Source: a virus | Length of the DNA: 64,000 nt | IMG/VR virus record: IMGVR_UViG_3300030060_004613 | Span: 1-64,000 of that record | Strand: one strand, 5' to 3' | Shown here: positions 40,121 through 49,737 of the stretch, piece by piece | Layout of the letters: each line of letters begins with the position of its first letter | How positions within the stretch are numbered: the first letter of the stretch is position 1 | Made by a program: the position numbers and the translations under genes | The notes under the pieces: model-generated | What the model was told of the DNA's origin: nothing | What the model saw: only the letters and a program-made list of their open reading frames with translations | Database searches by the model: none

Positions 40121-42961
40121 CTACAAAGACATGTTTTGTTCTAACAGAGAATCGTCGTCTTCAGGCTCACTATTCTCTAACCTTGCCTGAGCTTCATCAA
40201 AAAGCTTGCCTGCGGCTAACATTTCAGGGTCATCTCCAAACTTTCCAATTGCAGCGAAACTCCAGTTTTCAAAAAATTCATTAAGGTCGTCGTTGGTTTC
40301 AATAGTACGCTCGCCTTCCATGAACTTTGCAAAATTATCCAGATTCTGCATCTTGCGTTCAGTTGCTTGCGCTCCTGCTTCCGGCGCAACATTACCGAAC
40401 GTAAGATTAGGGGGTCTACTGTATCTTTCACCGCCAGTAGGAATGGTAATGGTATCGAGTTCTTCTTGTAAAGCTTTGAAGTCTAAGTCGGTATCAGGCA
40501 GGAAATCAATCCCTTGATCCGGTAAAGCCTGACCGGGAGTCGTGCCAGGAGTTCTTGGTGATCCGGCCTCGGCCTCAAATCGAGCAAGCCCCTCAGCAGG
40601 AAAGTTTTCTTGATTGAGCAACGAAGTTGCATCATCGATAACACTCTGCAAATCTCGCTTTGTTTCTTCGATCCCTTTTCGAGTGTTAGGACCCATAAGT
40701 CCATCTTCTGCGATTGGATCAGCAGACGACCCAAATTCATTGATAATTTGTTGAATTTGGAGAACACCCGATGCAGACTCCAGCATGCTCGGATCATTCA
40801 GTAGATCCAACTGCTCTTGGAACCTTGCCTTTTGCATTCTTGCAATATCAATAGACTCGTCTATGTTGGCCTCTTGTTGACGCGCCAAGTCTGCGGCTCC
40901 TGCGTACCCTCGTAGTTGCTCATCTATCTGCCGATTAAAACTTTCATCAACCAGTTGCCTTCCTTCTTTTTTCCCCTCGATTGCAGCGGCTCTTTGTTGT
41001 TCCTCTTGTGCTTGAATAGCCTCATCGCTCAGAGCGCCAACAGTTCCCTGTCGGGCACCAAGCCTGTCCTCCGGTCGAATCCGATAAGCTGGATCGTTCT
41101 CTACCAAATAGTTGATTGCTGATTGACCTTCTGAGGCAAACGAAATCTGTTCATTCTGCTGGAGAAGAAGACCATTAAGGGCGTTTTGATTCTGCTGTAG
41201 TTCACGCCTTGCTTCGTCTGCAAACTCAGTAGCTCCAGAAGACTCATACTCTTGAATGTCTTCCTCGTTGATTCGAATTGATTCTCTGGTTGCGTCGATA
41301 GTGTTTTCCAGAATGTCGGCCTGGGCCAAAGCACTCACGCGGACAGCTTCCGTAATCGTAAGACGCTCCTCTGGAGACATGGATGACCATGCTCTTTCCA
41401 GCCCCCTGGGGTCTTGAGCATAGGCTTCTAAAGCTTCAAGGCCCACAGTGACAGACTGGAGATTAGTCTGCAAATCTCGCTGTTTAAGCATGCGCTGCTC
41501 GACGGTTTGCCTAATTCGCAGGAACTCTGGCTCCGCACCCTCCAGTCTTTCAATCTCAGCAGCAAGTTGTGGATCGTCTTGCCCTTGGTCACGAAGCAAT
41601 CGAAGCCTGTCTCGTTTTTCATTGAGGTCGCCAACTTTGCTCTGTAGGTACTCTAATTGTCTCTGCAAAGGTGCAAGAGTCGCCGCAACTTGTTGTTCCT
41701 GGGCTCGAATCTTAGCCTGCAAATCTCTTGCCCCCCGCACTCTCTGTGCGAGAGCCTGAGGGTTTAGGATGTTGGCTTCAACAAACTCTGGTGCAATCTG
41801 TTGCCGACCAATAGACGAAACCATTCGAGTTTCAGCAAGAATCTCATTCCGAGTACCCTCGTCTTCAACCTCCCCAAGAACGTCGAGAATGTTCTGTACA
41901 GCAGGGTCGGTGTACGAGTATGGAGAAAGCGCCCCAAAGATGTCCCGACGACCGAGACGGTCTTCAATGATTTCACCTCGACGACCAGCGAGACCTTTTC
42001 GTTCCTCTTGAATCTCCTCAAGCCTTTCCATTTGCTTGTCGAGAAACTCTTGAGTCCTTGTAGTCTGATCACTGCCCGGAACATCTATGGTTGTTCCACC
42101 TGTAGTCGTTCTGGTAGTCGAGCCACCTGCTCGCGCTGCTGCGTCTGCGTCTGCTTTGTCCCGCCTCATTTTTTCAGTAAGCGGTTCAGCGATTCGACGC
42201 TGGAATTCTCTGTCGTCGTAGTCACCAATCGCGGCCTGCAAGCTTGCCTCACCGGGTCCTGCTTCGGACATCAAAACCGGAACGGTCCAATCGTTGTCAC
42301 GAAACTCCTCTGAAATTGCTTGTTTAAAAGCAAGATGTGCATCCCTGTTGGGAAACGCATCTTTGAGTGCTTTATAGAACTCAATGAAGTAAGACCCCTC
42401 GGGGCCGTCTGGAGGAGGCATTAGCTCGTCGTTTGTGCCTCCGTGTTTTCGATAAGCCTGTTTTAATATTTCGAGGTGTCGGGGGTTGTTGGTGTCGGGA
42501 AAATTAGGGTCCGCTATGATCTTTTGATTTACATTAGCCAAAAAGTTGGTTCTGGCTGGTCCAAGTCTCCCTTCAACTTGTGCTCTGTGTCTTTTGTTTT
42601 TCTCGTGTAACTCAGTTGCTTTTTTTAGATCGGCGTCAAACCGAGTCTGAATCGCTCGTCGTTCTCTGGTACTATCGCCAGCCCTCCGGGCGCTGAGTGA
42701 TCCTGTCCCCTCAGATTTAGAAATGATGGCCTGCTCACGACTAAGCAAAGAACGCTGTAGGTTCGTGATGTTGGTTTGGATACGAACAGCCTCGTCTTTC
42801 AACTGAGCTTGATTCCGACTCAAAGCCTCCAACTCAACCTGCATCATCTCCTTGTTCTTCTGATCAGTAAGCTTGATCCGGGTGTACAAGTAGTCTGCAA
42901 AGAAGTTGGACTTCGCGGTGTAAATGTTGCCTGTAGCAAACATCGGCTGATTGATTGCCAT
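40121..42961 (-). CDS. Coiled-coil internal virion protein, 946 aa
   Basis: Dominated by Gln/Glu/Arg/Ala helices with heptad repeats (residues 30-130 and 380-700). A short PG-binding-like stretch, DGLMGPNTRKGIEE, lies near residue 750. Placed between a membrane-active glycine-zipper protein and the giant protein, it corresponds to the gp15-type internal virion protein of T7-like phages by position, not by detectable similarity. May form part of the periplasmic ejection tube. Confidence 0.65.
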   Translation of the reverse strand: MAINQPMFATGNIYTAKSNFFADYLYTRIKLTDQKNKEMMQVELEALSRNQAQLKDEAVRIQTNITNLQRSLLSREQAIISKSEGTGSLSARRAGDSTRERRAIQTRFDADLKKATELHEKNKRHRAQVEGRLGPARTNFLANVNQKIIADPNFPDTNNPRHLEILKQAYRKHGGTNDELMPPPDGPEGSYFIEFYKALKDAFPNRDAHLAFKQAISEEFRDNDWTVPVLMSEAGPGEASLQAAIGDYDDREFQRRIAEPLTEKMRRDKADADAAARAGGSTTRTTTGGTTIDVPGSDQTTRTQEFLDKQMERLEEIQEERKGLAGRRGEIIEDRLGRRDIFGALSPYSYTDPAVQNILDVLGEVEDEGTRNEILAETRMVSSIGRQQIAPEFVEANILNPQALAQRVRGARDLQAKIRAQEQQVAATLAPLQRQLEYLQSKVGDLNEKRDRLRLLRDQGQDDPQLAAEIERLEGAEPEFLRIRQTVEQRMLKQRDLQTNLQSVTVGLEALEAYAQDPRGLERAWSSMSPEERLTITEAVRVSALAQADILENTIDATRESIRINEEDIQEYESSGATEFADEARRELQQNQNALNGLLLQQNEQISFASEGQSAINYLVENDPAYRIRPEDRLGARQGTVGALSDEAIQAQEEQQRAAAIEGKKEGRQLVDESFNRQIDEQLRGYAGAADLARQQEANIDESIDIARMQKARFQEQLDLLNDPSMLESASGVLQIQQIINEFGSSADPIAEDGLMGPNTRKGIEETKRDLQSVIDDATSLLNQENFPAEGLARFEAEAGSPRTPGTTPGQALPDQGIDFLPDTDLDFKALQEELDTITIPTGGERYSRPPNLTFGNVAPEAGAQATERKMQNLDNFAKFMEGERTIETNDDLNEFFENWSFAAIGKFGDDPEMLAAGKLFDEAQARLENSEPEDDDSLLEQNMSL

Positions 42962-42969
42962 AAGTTGTC

Positions 42970-44280
42970 CTATGCCTCAGTGTTTTGAGCAGTATCTTGG
43001 GTGGCCGATGCCTGTGCGGTTTCGGCTGCGGCTGCTCTTTGTTTTACATAAGCATACAGTCGAGCCAACTCGTCGGTGCTCTTGGCATTCATGGAGTATG
43101 CGTAGAACATGTCTTGGAACTCTTCAGGCAAGTTCTGAATGTCCTTGCTGTACTCTTTGTAGCCCCGATTCACGTCGAGGGCAGCCGCTACTGGAGCAAA
43201 CTGGCCCAGCGCCTGCATCGTTGACTGAGCTACGGCGTTGTTAGCTTGAGACAGGTATGCAATGGCAGATCGGAACTCGCCAAGGCTTTCAGCATCAGCC
43301 CGTGCAGCAAGCTCCCTTGCGTTGGCCTCAAGCTCTGCCTCTTCCTTGGTGAAGGCATCGGCAGCAGCATCACGAATCTGTTCCTGACGGCGAACATCAG
43401 TAGCGCCTGAAGCGGCTGCAATGTCTTCTTGAACTTGACGACTAAGCTGTGCTTGACGATTAATCGCGGCTCTTCCAGCGCCCATGGTTGCCCTATAGGC
43501 TTCTTCCCCTGCCTGACCTTCAACAAATTGATCTTTGGTTCTTTCGGCTTCTTTAATGGCGGGATCTTGTCCAAAACCCAACAATCCAAACCTTTGAATA
43601 AGGGGAATAGCTGCCTGAACAGCCCCTATACCACCAGCGACTGCCAACTGAGTGCTTAGTTGTTTGGTACGAGGATCTCCGACAGTTGCTGCCTCGGCTT
43701 GTCGCTCAGGGGTTGCCGCCAACGACCTGCTCTGTGTTTGACCCACCACAGGAGCAGCAGTGGGCGTGCCTTGTAAAGAAAGGGGGTCACCTAAGGCTGC
43801 ATCGATTCCGGCCACCTCTTGATCGACTCGGCCCTGGGCCGCAGCTTCTTGCAACCTCTGCATCATGTCTTGGTTTACTGCAACGCCACCAATCATCGTG
43901 ACCCTACCAGGGTCAACAGGGTCACCAGGCAGACCAGGCGTTGGATCTTGCCCCATGTACCCTGGCCGTACTGGATCTGGTGGCAGGAAGTCAAGATCGT
44001 CTTCTCCGGGTCGAACATCAAACTCAGAAATTAACTGACCAGTAACTGGGTCGAACCGACGCTCATCTGGTTGAATACCTTGCAACAACTCCTCGAAGTC
44101 TTGATCATAAGGATCAAAACTCCCGAAAGGAGCTACGTCTATGCTTTGAGGTTGTTGTGGCGGGGGCACCTGCATGCGAGACTGAGCGTATGAGTATGGT
44201 GCGCCCATCTGTTGTTCGGGGTAACCGACGTCTCCTGGCTCCAACTCATACAGTCCTGTTCTATTATTAAAACGAGCCAT
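42970..44280 (-). CDS. Internal virion protein, 436 aa
   Basis: ATG at 44280, five bases after GGAG; a longer in-frame start overlaps the preceding gene. N-terminal half Pro/Gln/Asp-rich and disordered, C-terminal half Ala/Glu/Gln helical (residues 200-420). One hydrophobic stretch, VAGGIGAVQAAIPLIQRFGLLGF. Probably a core or ejection protein; not recognised at family level. Confidence 0.6.
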   Translation of the reverse strand: MARFNNRTGLYELEPGDVGYPEQQMGAPYSYAQSRMQVPPPQQPQSIDVAPFGSFDPYDQDFEELLQGIQPDERRFDPVTGQLISEFDVRPGEDDLDFLPPDPVRPGYMGQDPTPGLPGDPVDPGRVTMIGGVAVNQDMMQRLQEAAAQGRVDQEVAGIDAALGDPLSLQGTPTAAPVVGQTQSRSLAATPERQAEAATVGDPRTKQLSTQLAVAGGIGAVQAAIPLIQRFGLLGFGQDPAIKEAERTKDQFVEGQAGEEAYRATMGAGRAAINRQAQLSRQVQEDIAAASGATDVRRQEQIRDAAADAFTKEEAELEANARELAARADAESLGEFRSAIAYLSQANNAVAQSTMQALGQFAPVAAALDVNRGYKEYSKDIQNLPEEFQDMFYAYSMNAKSTDELARLYAYVKQRAAAAETAQASATQDTAQNTEA

Positions 44281-44281
44281 C

Positions 44282-44806
44282 TCAACTCCATCCAAACTTG
44301 TTGCGTACCGTTTGTCGATACGGATCCATGGGTGCTGATCCGCCCATGCGGACTGGCATGCTGCCCATCAAAATGTTTTCGTCCGAAGGCGCTCCCGGAA
44401 GATTGCGGACGCTTACGTCTGGCCCCTTCTTCGCTAACGACTGTGCTGCTCGCAAAGCATTCTGTTCGTCTTCACGAGCCCTGGCTGCTTGTTTCTGTGC
44501 TTGTATTTGTGCCCGTTGTGAGTCGTCGTCGTAAGTAACGTTGCCTGCTATTGAGCCTACCAAAAATCCTAAACCAGCCCCAATAGCGCTACCAGCAGCG
44601 CCACCAAGCGCAGCGCCTGCCGCTGTACCTGCACCGGGAACAATAGAACCAGCAATAGAACCAAGAATAGTGCCTACTGTGCCACCGATTGAAGAACCTG
44701 TTGAGAGGCCGGTCATGCCACCCTCAAGACCGGCTTGCGTCCGCCCGCTCTTTACTTGTGCTTTTTCTTTTTCGGTAAGCTTGGTTCCGCCATAGGTATC
44801 AGCCAT
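44282..44806 (-). CDS. Glycine-zipper membrane-active virion protein, 174 aa
   Basis: ATG at 44806 with GGAG seven bases upstream. Residues 33-90 are Gly/Ala/Ile-rich with GxxxG spacing (GTILGSIAGSIVPGAGTAAGAALGG in part), typical of proteins that insert into or pierce membranes, like gp14 of T7. The C-terminal half is helical and polar. Likely forms the first membrane channel in DNA ejection (inference by position and composition). Confidence 0.65.
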   Translation of the reverse strand: MADTYGGTKLTEKEKAQVKSGRTQAGLEGGMTGLSTGSSIGGTVGTILGSIAGSIVPGAGTAAGAALGGAAGSAIGAGLGFLVGSIAGNVTYDDDSQRAQIQAQKQAARAREDEQNALRAAQSLAKKGPDVSVRNLPGAPSDENILMGSMPVRMGGSAPMDPYRQTVRNKFGWS

Positions 44807-45426
44807 TATGGAACTCCAGAAGAAAGAATAAACCAATTGGTTCCGTTCGAAATAATATTAACAAACGTCCAGCGGTCAGAGAAGCTCTTAGTGGCTGTGC
44901 CATCAATAGTTTCGTCTCCGTTTGGATCTAATATCATGTTGTTCGCTGCCTGTAGTTTCTTGAAACCCAGAACCATGTTGGTGCAAGTTGCCGCAGCAGG
45001 AAGCGTTATCGTCACGTCTCCACCAGATGTAGCGACCAGATACCAAGATGCAGTGCCTACAGTAATGCTGCCTGATGATGAAATGCTACTTCCTACATGC
45101 AGGCCAAAGCGCTTAAATGACCAGTCATCGCTGAGATTAGCAGCCGCTGCTGGTACAGAGCCCGACATATAGATAGGATTGTTGCCTCTCACCGCAAGGC
45201 CTTCGGCCCTGTCCCCGGTTGCATTAGCTTTGGTGGCTGTCGTTTCAGCGTCAGTAATTTGAGTTGTTACAGCAGAATCAATAGCGCTGCTTGTCACTGT
45301 TCCTGATGGAATGTCGAGCTTTGAGATTCTTCGCACCCGCAAAGGTTGCGATTCTAAATCATCAATAATCTCCTCAAGGTCTTGTCTTGAGGGCTCCTTT
45401 ACGGAAAAACGTCCTTTCCATGCCAT
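44806..45426 (-). CDS. Fiber-like protein, 206 aa
   Basis: N-terminal helix with PSRQDLEEIIDDLESQPLR, then Ser/Thr/Gly-rich strands, ending in a DPNGDETIDG...TFVNIISNGTNWFIL segment common at phage fiber tips. Start overlaps the neighbouring stop. Probably a short tail or head fiber. Confidence 0.65.
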   Translation of the reverse strand: MAWKGRFSVKEPSRQDLEEIIDDLESQPLRVRRISKLDIPSGTVTSSAIDSAVTTQITDAETTATKANATGDRAEGLAVRGNNPIYMSGSVPAAAANLSDDWSFKRFGLHVGSSISSSGSITVGTASWYLVATSGGDVTITLPAAATCTNMVLGFKKLQAANNMILDPNGDETIDGTATKSFSDRWTFVNIISNGTNWFILSSGVP

Positions 45427-46220
45427 CAGGTGCTCGTTGTAAAGTGACAGTCAACCACACAAGATCGAGGCCGCACAAAAATGTTTTGAGAGGTTGTTCC
45501 GTCTACCGTGCTGCTTGATGCCTGAGTGGGCAGGCAGCGAATCCCTACGTTGTAAACGCCAGGGTCTACTCTAAAAATATAATGAGTAGACATTTGTTTT
45601 CCGGTTGACTTGCTCCATCCTCCGTATTTGCCAGGAGTAGTAGCACCAGTGCCCTCGATTTCATCGTACTGGTTGTTTAAACCAAAGAATAAACTTCTTT
45701 TACTCCCATTTACGACTGTCGTTGTGCCCGCAGTTACATTTTCAACGTAGAGTTTAAATCTTGCTACCGGATAGGTTGCGTCATTAATTCTTTCGTGACG
45801 ACGATTGCCACCACTTGTCTCTACATAGCTTGCTTGGGCACTTGTAGATCCTGTTTCCCAGGCGTGCCAGCTTGCCGTGTAAATTATAAGCATCTCTCTA
45901 TACGCTTTTACGGTGACGTTAAGACCGTTTACAACCTGATAGCCACCGCCCCTTGACTCTCGATGAAAGATTTCTGCACCGACCTTGTCGGGTGAATGAA
46001 GCCTGTAAAAAACACTTCCCGTGCAGAACTCTCCTCGGTCGTTCGATCCTCCAATAAAATCGGGCCTGTAGATGTGGTGAGGCTGAACCCACTCCCCGTG
46101 AGCCAAATCAGCAGCCACTGAGCCGCCGTTCACATACTGCTCAAAATTATCAATCCGATCTTTCAGGTCGGATTCTGTAATGACGTTTCCGTCGATGAAA
46201 GGTGTATTTGTAAACGCCAT
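45426..46220 (-). CDS. Fiber/tail-associated protein, 264 aa
   Basis: First 45 residues contain a short helical repeat unit (VITESDLKDRIDNFEQYVNGG) that resembles the N-termini of the next two proteins, so the three may bind the tail in the same way. The body is beta-rich. Not recognised; virion role inferred from position. Confidence 0.55.
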   Translation of the reverse strand: MAFTNTPFIDGNVITESDLKDRIDNFEQYVNGGSVAADLAHGEWVQPHHIYRPDFIGGSNDRGEFCTGSVFYRLHSPDKVGAEIFHRESRGGGYQVVNGLNVTVKAYREMLIIYTASWHAWETGSTSAQASYVETSGGNRRHERINDATYPVARFKLYVENVTAGTTTVVNGSKRSLFFGLNNQYDEIEGTGATTPGKYGGWSKSTGKQMSTHYIFRVDPGVYNVGIRCLPTQASSSTVDGTTSQNIFVRPRSCVVDCHFTTST

Positions 46221-46223
46221 AAA

Positions 46224-46958
46224 TCACTTGTACCTAACAATAGATCCAGTAAGTCTTCTTATTCGAATTGCTCTTTCCGTTGCGGTTTTTCCGTCTGCCG
46301 CGCTAACAACTGTGGTGTCAGGAGCCGGGGTTCCGTTACCATGATCGTCGATTTGATAGTAAAGCTCACAGGTAAACGGGCCCAACGTAGACTCTCCAAT
46401 GATTGGATAGAAAAGAGTCACTGATTGAACAGAACGAGCCGAGTCTTCTTTACTACCGGCGCTGTTTCCCTTGCTTCCAAAAATAGCGTTTTGAACGTGC
46501 ATTTGTGTGCTTAGAAGAGGGACTCCATTTAAGAAAATAATAAAGGATACATCTTCGTTGACTTCGCTGTGGAGGCTGTTGTCAACTCGGCCTTCAATCA
46601 CTACCTCCAAACTGTACCGGACGATAGCGTAGTTATAGGAACCCCTATCGAGAGTAAACGGTACGCCTGCTGAAAACGTCGGTGCGCTTGAGCCACCCAC
46701 CCAAGATGATCCTGCTGGCACTTTTTGATATGAGTTTCGTGTGCTCAATCCTAAAGCGGCATAGTTGTCTGAAAGACTACTGTGGAAGTTGACGTCAATT
46801 AAAGGAAACGCAAGATTGCGTTCATCTATGCCTTCAACTCGAACATTCTCTTGATTTAAAGAAGCTGTTGCTGTGTTGGTGGCGGTCATCAGCGAGTTTG
46901 GGTTTGTGATGGACGCAGCATCACCAGGCTGGATTGGCGTAAAGGTTACCTTGCTCAT
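46224..46958 (-). CDS. Fiber/tail-associated protein, 244 aa
   Basis: N-terminal ITNPNSLMTATNTATASLNQENVR-type region, then Asp/Ser/Thr beta sheets. Same architecture as its neighbours, and overlaps the upstream gene by four bases. Likely a paralogous fiber unit. Confidence 0.55.
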   Translation of the reverse strand: MSKVTFTPIQPGDAASITNPNSLMTATNTATASLNQENVRVEGIDERNLAFPLIDVNFHSSLSDNYAALGLSTRNSYQKVPAGSSWVGGSSAPTFSAGVPFTLDRGSYNYAIVRYSLEVVIEGRVDNSLHSEVNEDVSFIIFLNGVPLLSTQMHVQNAIFGSKGNSAGSKEDSARSVQSVTLFYPIIGESTLGPFTCELYYQIDDHGNGTPAPDTTVVSAADGKTATERAIRIRRLTGSIVRYK

Positions 46959-47635
46959 CGCTTTCTCCTATTGACCAGGATGTTCGCTCGACGAATGTTT
47001 ATAGCAAGGCCTGTTACTGCACTATCCCAGGTATGGGTATCCCCGCCGTTTCTGTCCACATAAACCCTAATGAACAGTTCTACTGTATTGGCACCCGCTT
47101 CAACGGGTAGAGCACCGCACATGTACACAGGCTGTCTTCTATTGAAGGCAGTAAAAGGTCCCGCGTAAGCTATTTCAATGCCATTGAGTGTCATCATTAG
47201 TTCATACTGACACCAATCTAAAATAGTCTTCTGGGTGACGTGAATGTAGCCATCGTTGAATGTAGTACCTGACGGGTTGGAGTTTGGAGCCGTCAAAGTA
47301 TTCCCGCCGGTATCAACTTGAACCATTGCCTCACAAATCAACATTTCATCAGACACAGCGGTTAAGGTATTGGCGAATGGAATTTTTTGAAAGCTTTGAT
47401 TGTTGTCTTCTAAGGCGTGACCCGAAGTCGAACTATCTGAAAATCTTGCGATAGAAAAATCATTGAAGACCTCCGACTTTACTTCCTCATCAGGGGTAAT
47501 GGCGTTAGGGGGCAGGTTGTCACGGTCTAAGTATCCGTTGATCTCCTCTACAAACTCTCTGGAGTTTTCATTCCAATCAGCAGGATCGAGAATGTCTCCA
47601 GCTTGAAAGTCTCGTTTTACATATTTCCAAGCCAT
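46955..47635 (-). CDS. Fiber/tail-associated protein, 226 aa
   Basis: N-terminal DILDPADWNENSREFVEEI and NGYLDRDNLP segments are typical of phage fiber attachment regions. C-terminal beta domain with the tryptophans conserved in strands. Follows the nozzle gene directly. With its two neighbours it forms a paralogous trio. Confidence 0.6.
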   Translation of the reverse strand: MAWKYVKRDFQAGDILDPADWNENSREFVEEINGYLDRDNLPPNAITPDEEVKSEVFNDFSIARFSDSSTSGHALEDNNQSFQKIPFANTLTAVSDEMLICEAMVQVDTGGNTLTAPNSNPSGTTFNDGYIHVTQKTILDWCQYELMMTLNGIEIAYAGPFTAFNRRQPVYMCGALPVEAGANTVELFIRVYVDRNGGDTHTWDSAVTGLAINIRRANILVNRRKR

Positions 47636-49737
47636 CAGCCTCTTTGCTCCTCAACAACCGAGCTAACCGGAATAACCTTTTCGTAAGGGGCTCCAGCAAC
47701 CACACCAATCTGAAAACTTAGAACCTGCATCCTTCTGCCAGCAGATTCAAAGGTTAATCGCAACTCACGACACGCGGGCTGTCCTGAAGTAGTGATGTCA
47801 AACCGAATTGGTATAGGTCTGTGCTCATACCATTGGCTGTCCGATGACCAAGTTGCTGTGTCGTAAACAGAATAGACATTCGTCAAGTCTTGTTGATCTA
47901 CAGACTTGGCAGTCTGCACGGTTGTAATGTTTCGGTTGACTCGGTAGTTCATTTCAAAATCATTGTCTCCGTAGCCAATGATGTCACAAACTACATACTT
48001 AGGATTGAATGCTGCAAAGGGTCCATTGAAGTCTAAGTCAGTTGTTTCCCATAGAGGCTCAATGCTTTGAGTAGCCGCATTTGTTCCTTTCGAGGAGGCA
48101 CCCCGGCAGTAAAGATGGAGCCCTTTGTTGTTTGAGTCATTCGATCCGAAAATGTAATAACCGCGATGGTCTTGGGTAATAATGGCATCGGCAATAGGGT
48201 AGTTCTCTCGGAAAGACCAAGAACCAATGTTGCCATGGTAAATCAAAACAAAGTTGTTCTTGTCGCTTCCATCAACAGGCACAGACAGCCAATACTCTTT
48301 GTCCTCTGGATAGTATGTGCCACAAGCCTGTACTGCTGCCGCCCCGTTGATTCGTTTGACAAGGTTTGTAATCGGAGAGGAGTATCGAATAATACGCAAG
48401 TTTCCTTGTCCACTTTCAAGACTGCCTTCAATTGCATAAACGCCATCTTGACCTAAAAAGAAAACTCCTACTCCAGGCACTTCGGCAATAGAGTTTGCGG
48501 CGACACAGCCAACATCTCTCGAAATGTTTTGAGCAGAGAAAAAACTGCCATCGTTTGTGTCTTCGCTCTTTACTAAGAAAACACCACGCTGTTTGAAGAC
48601 GAGAAGTGCGTTTTGTGATGTGTACAAGCCCGTGACTTGACCGCACTCATCTTGTCCGAAACTCAAAATGTTAGCAACGGGATACACCTCTGGCCTAAGA
48701 ACTGCTGAAAACCTAACGTCGGTGCTCTGGTCTCCCGCCAAGAACACTCGATTTTTGAATACGGCACCCATGCTCGCTGCGGATGGCCACGTCCCAAAAT
48801 CATCCTCATCAAGCAATGGTCCCAGAAATGCGTCTTGTACTCCGTCTTCGAAAGATGTCTGGAGGTTGTTGGATATTTCTGTAAGGAAGTAAAAGCTTGC
48901 CCCAATGGCTCGGCTAAGCATGTCCCCACTTGTGTCTAAACACTGACGAGTCCTGTAGATTCTACGAGCAACAATGCCTTCTCCACCCTTGGGGATACTA
49001 ACGATTGCAAACTTTCGTTTGCCGTCTTGATCGTTTTCCCCCACGACTAATGATGAGGCATCAGACGGAGGACCTTCCTGTCCTCTTTCGTTTATAAAAG
49101 TCACCTTATACCGATAACCGAAGTCTCTAATCGGATCGTCTGCGCCGGGGGAGCCAGTGACGGCTGGTCTTCTACCCAAGCCCATCGTTTTAATTCCTGT
49201 CACTCCTTTCCGTAAAGACTCTCCCATGGGGGCTGCGGGTCTTCCATCGAAACCCGCCTGCTCAACGTATCGACCATTGAAAACCAAGGGCGGATCTTTG
49301 CCGTTGAAAAGATACAGGCGTCCACCAAACGCAAAAGACATAGTGCGGAGATGAGGGGCTTCTACTCTTGTTCGGGCATCTGAATTTGTGCCGTCAGCCT
49401 TAACAAGGGGCCGCCACTTTACTGTGGTTGATAAAGAACCATCAAAGACGTAAAGCCTCATGTCAGTCCCATCGAACGCTTCAAACACAAGGTGTTGTCT
49501 GTTTCCTGAGTGCTGCGAAAACCAATGCACACTCTCAATCTCACTGAACGAGTTCCAGGCTGGTACGCCCTCAATGTCGTCCGGCACCAATACTTTGTAC
49601 CCCCCCGAGTTTTCCCAGGCGTCCTTTTGGTTGTATCGCATGTCGCGAATCCTAAGAGCCTTGGGAGGATTCTGACTGGGGCGATAAGAGTCGTCGATGC
49701 CTCGAAGCGGAGCAAACAAAATCTTTTGAGTTTTCAT
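47635..49737 (-). CDS. Tail nozzle / tail tubular protein B-like, 700 aa
   Basis: Beta-propeller-like protein with repeated FDG, RLYLFNGKDPP, VFKNRVFLAGDQS and QNALLVFKQRGVFLV strands, the look of gp12-type nozzle proteins of podophages. Position after the gp11-type adaptor supports this. It forms the distal tail tube through which DNA leaves. Start overlaps the lytic transglycosylase stop; stop overlaps the next start. Confidence 0.8.
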   Translation of the reverse strand: MKTQKILFAPLRGIDDSYRPSQNPPKALRIRDMRYNQKDAWENSGGYKVLVPDDIEGVPAWNSFSEIESVHWFSQHSGNRQHLVFEAFDGTDMRLYVFDGSLSTTVKWRPLVKADGTNSDARTRVEAPHLRTMSFAFGGRLYLFNGKDPPLVFNGRYVEQAGFDGRPAAPMGESLRKGVTGIKTMGLGRRPAVTGSPGADDPIRDFGYRYKVTFINERGQEGPPSDASSLVVGENDQDGKRKFAIVSIPKGGEGIVARRIYRTRQCLDTSGDMLSRAIGASFYFLTEISNNLQTSFEDGVQDAFLGPLLDEDDFGTWPSAASMGAVFKNRVFLAGDQSTDVRFSAVLRPEVYPVANILSFGQDECGQVTGLYTSQNALLVFKQRGVFLVKSEDTNDGSFFSAQNISRDVGCVAANSIAEVPGVGVFFLGQDGVYAIEGSLESGQGNLRIIRYSSPITNLVKRINGAAAVQACGTYYPEDKEYWLSVPVDGSDKNNFVLIYHGNIGSWSFRENYPIADAIITQDHRGYYIFGSNDSNNKGLHLYCRGASSKGTNAATQSIEPLWETTDLDFNGPFAAFNPKYVVCDIIGYGDNDFEMNYRVNRNITTVQTAKSVDQQDLTNVYSVYDTATWSSDSQWYEHRPIPIRFDITTSGQPACRELRLTFESAGRRMQVLSFQIGVVAGAPYEKVIPVSSVVEEQRG

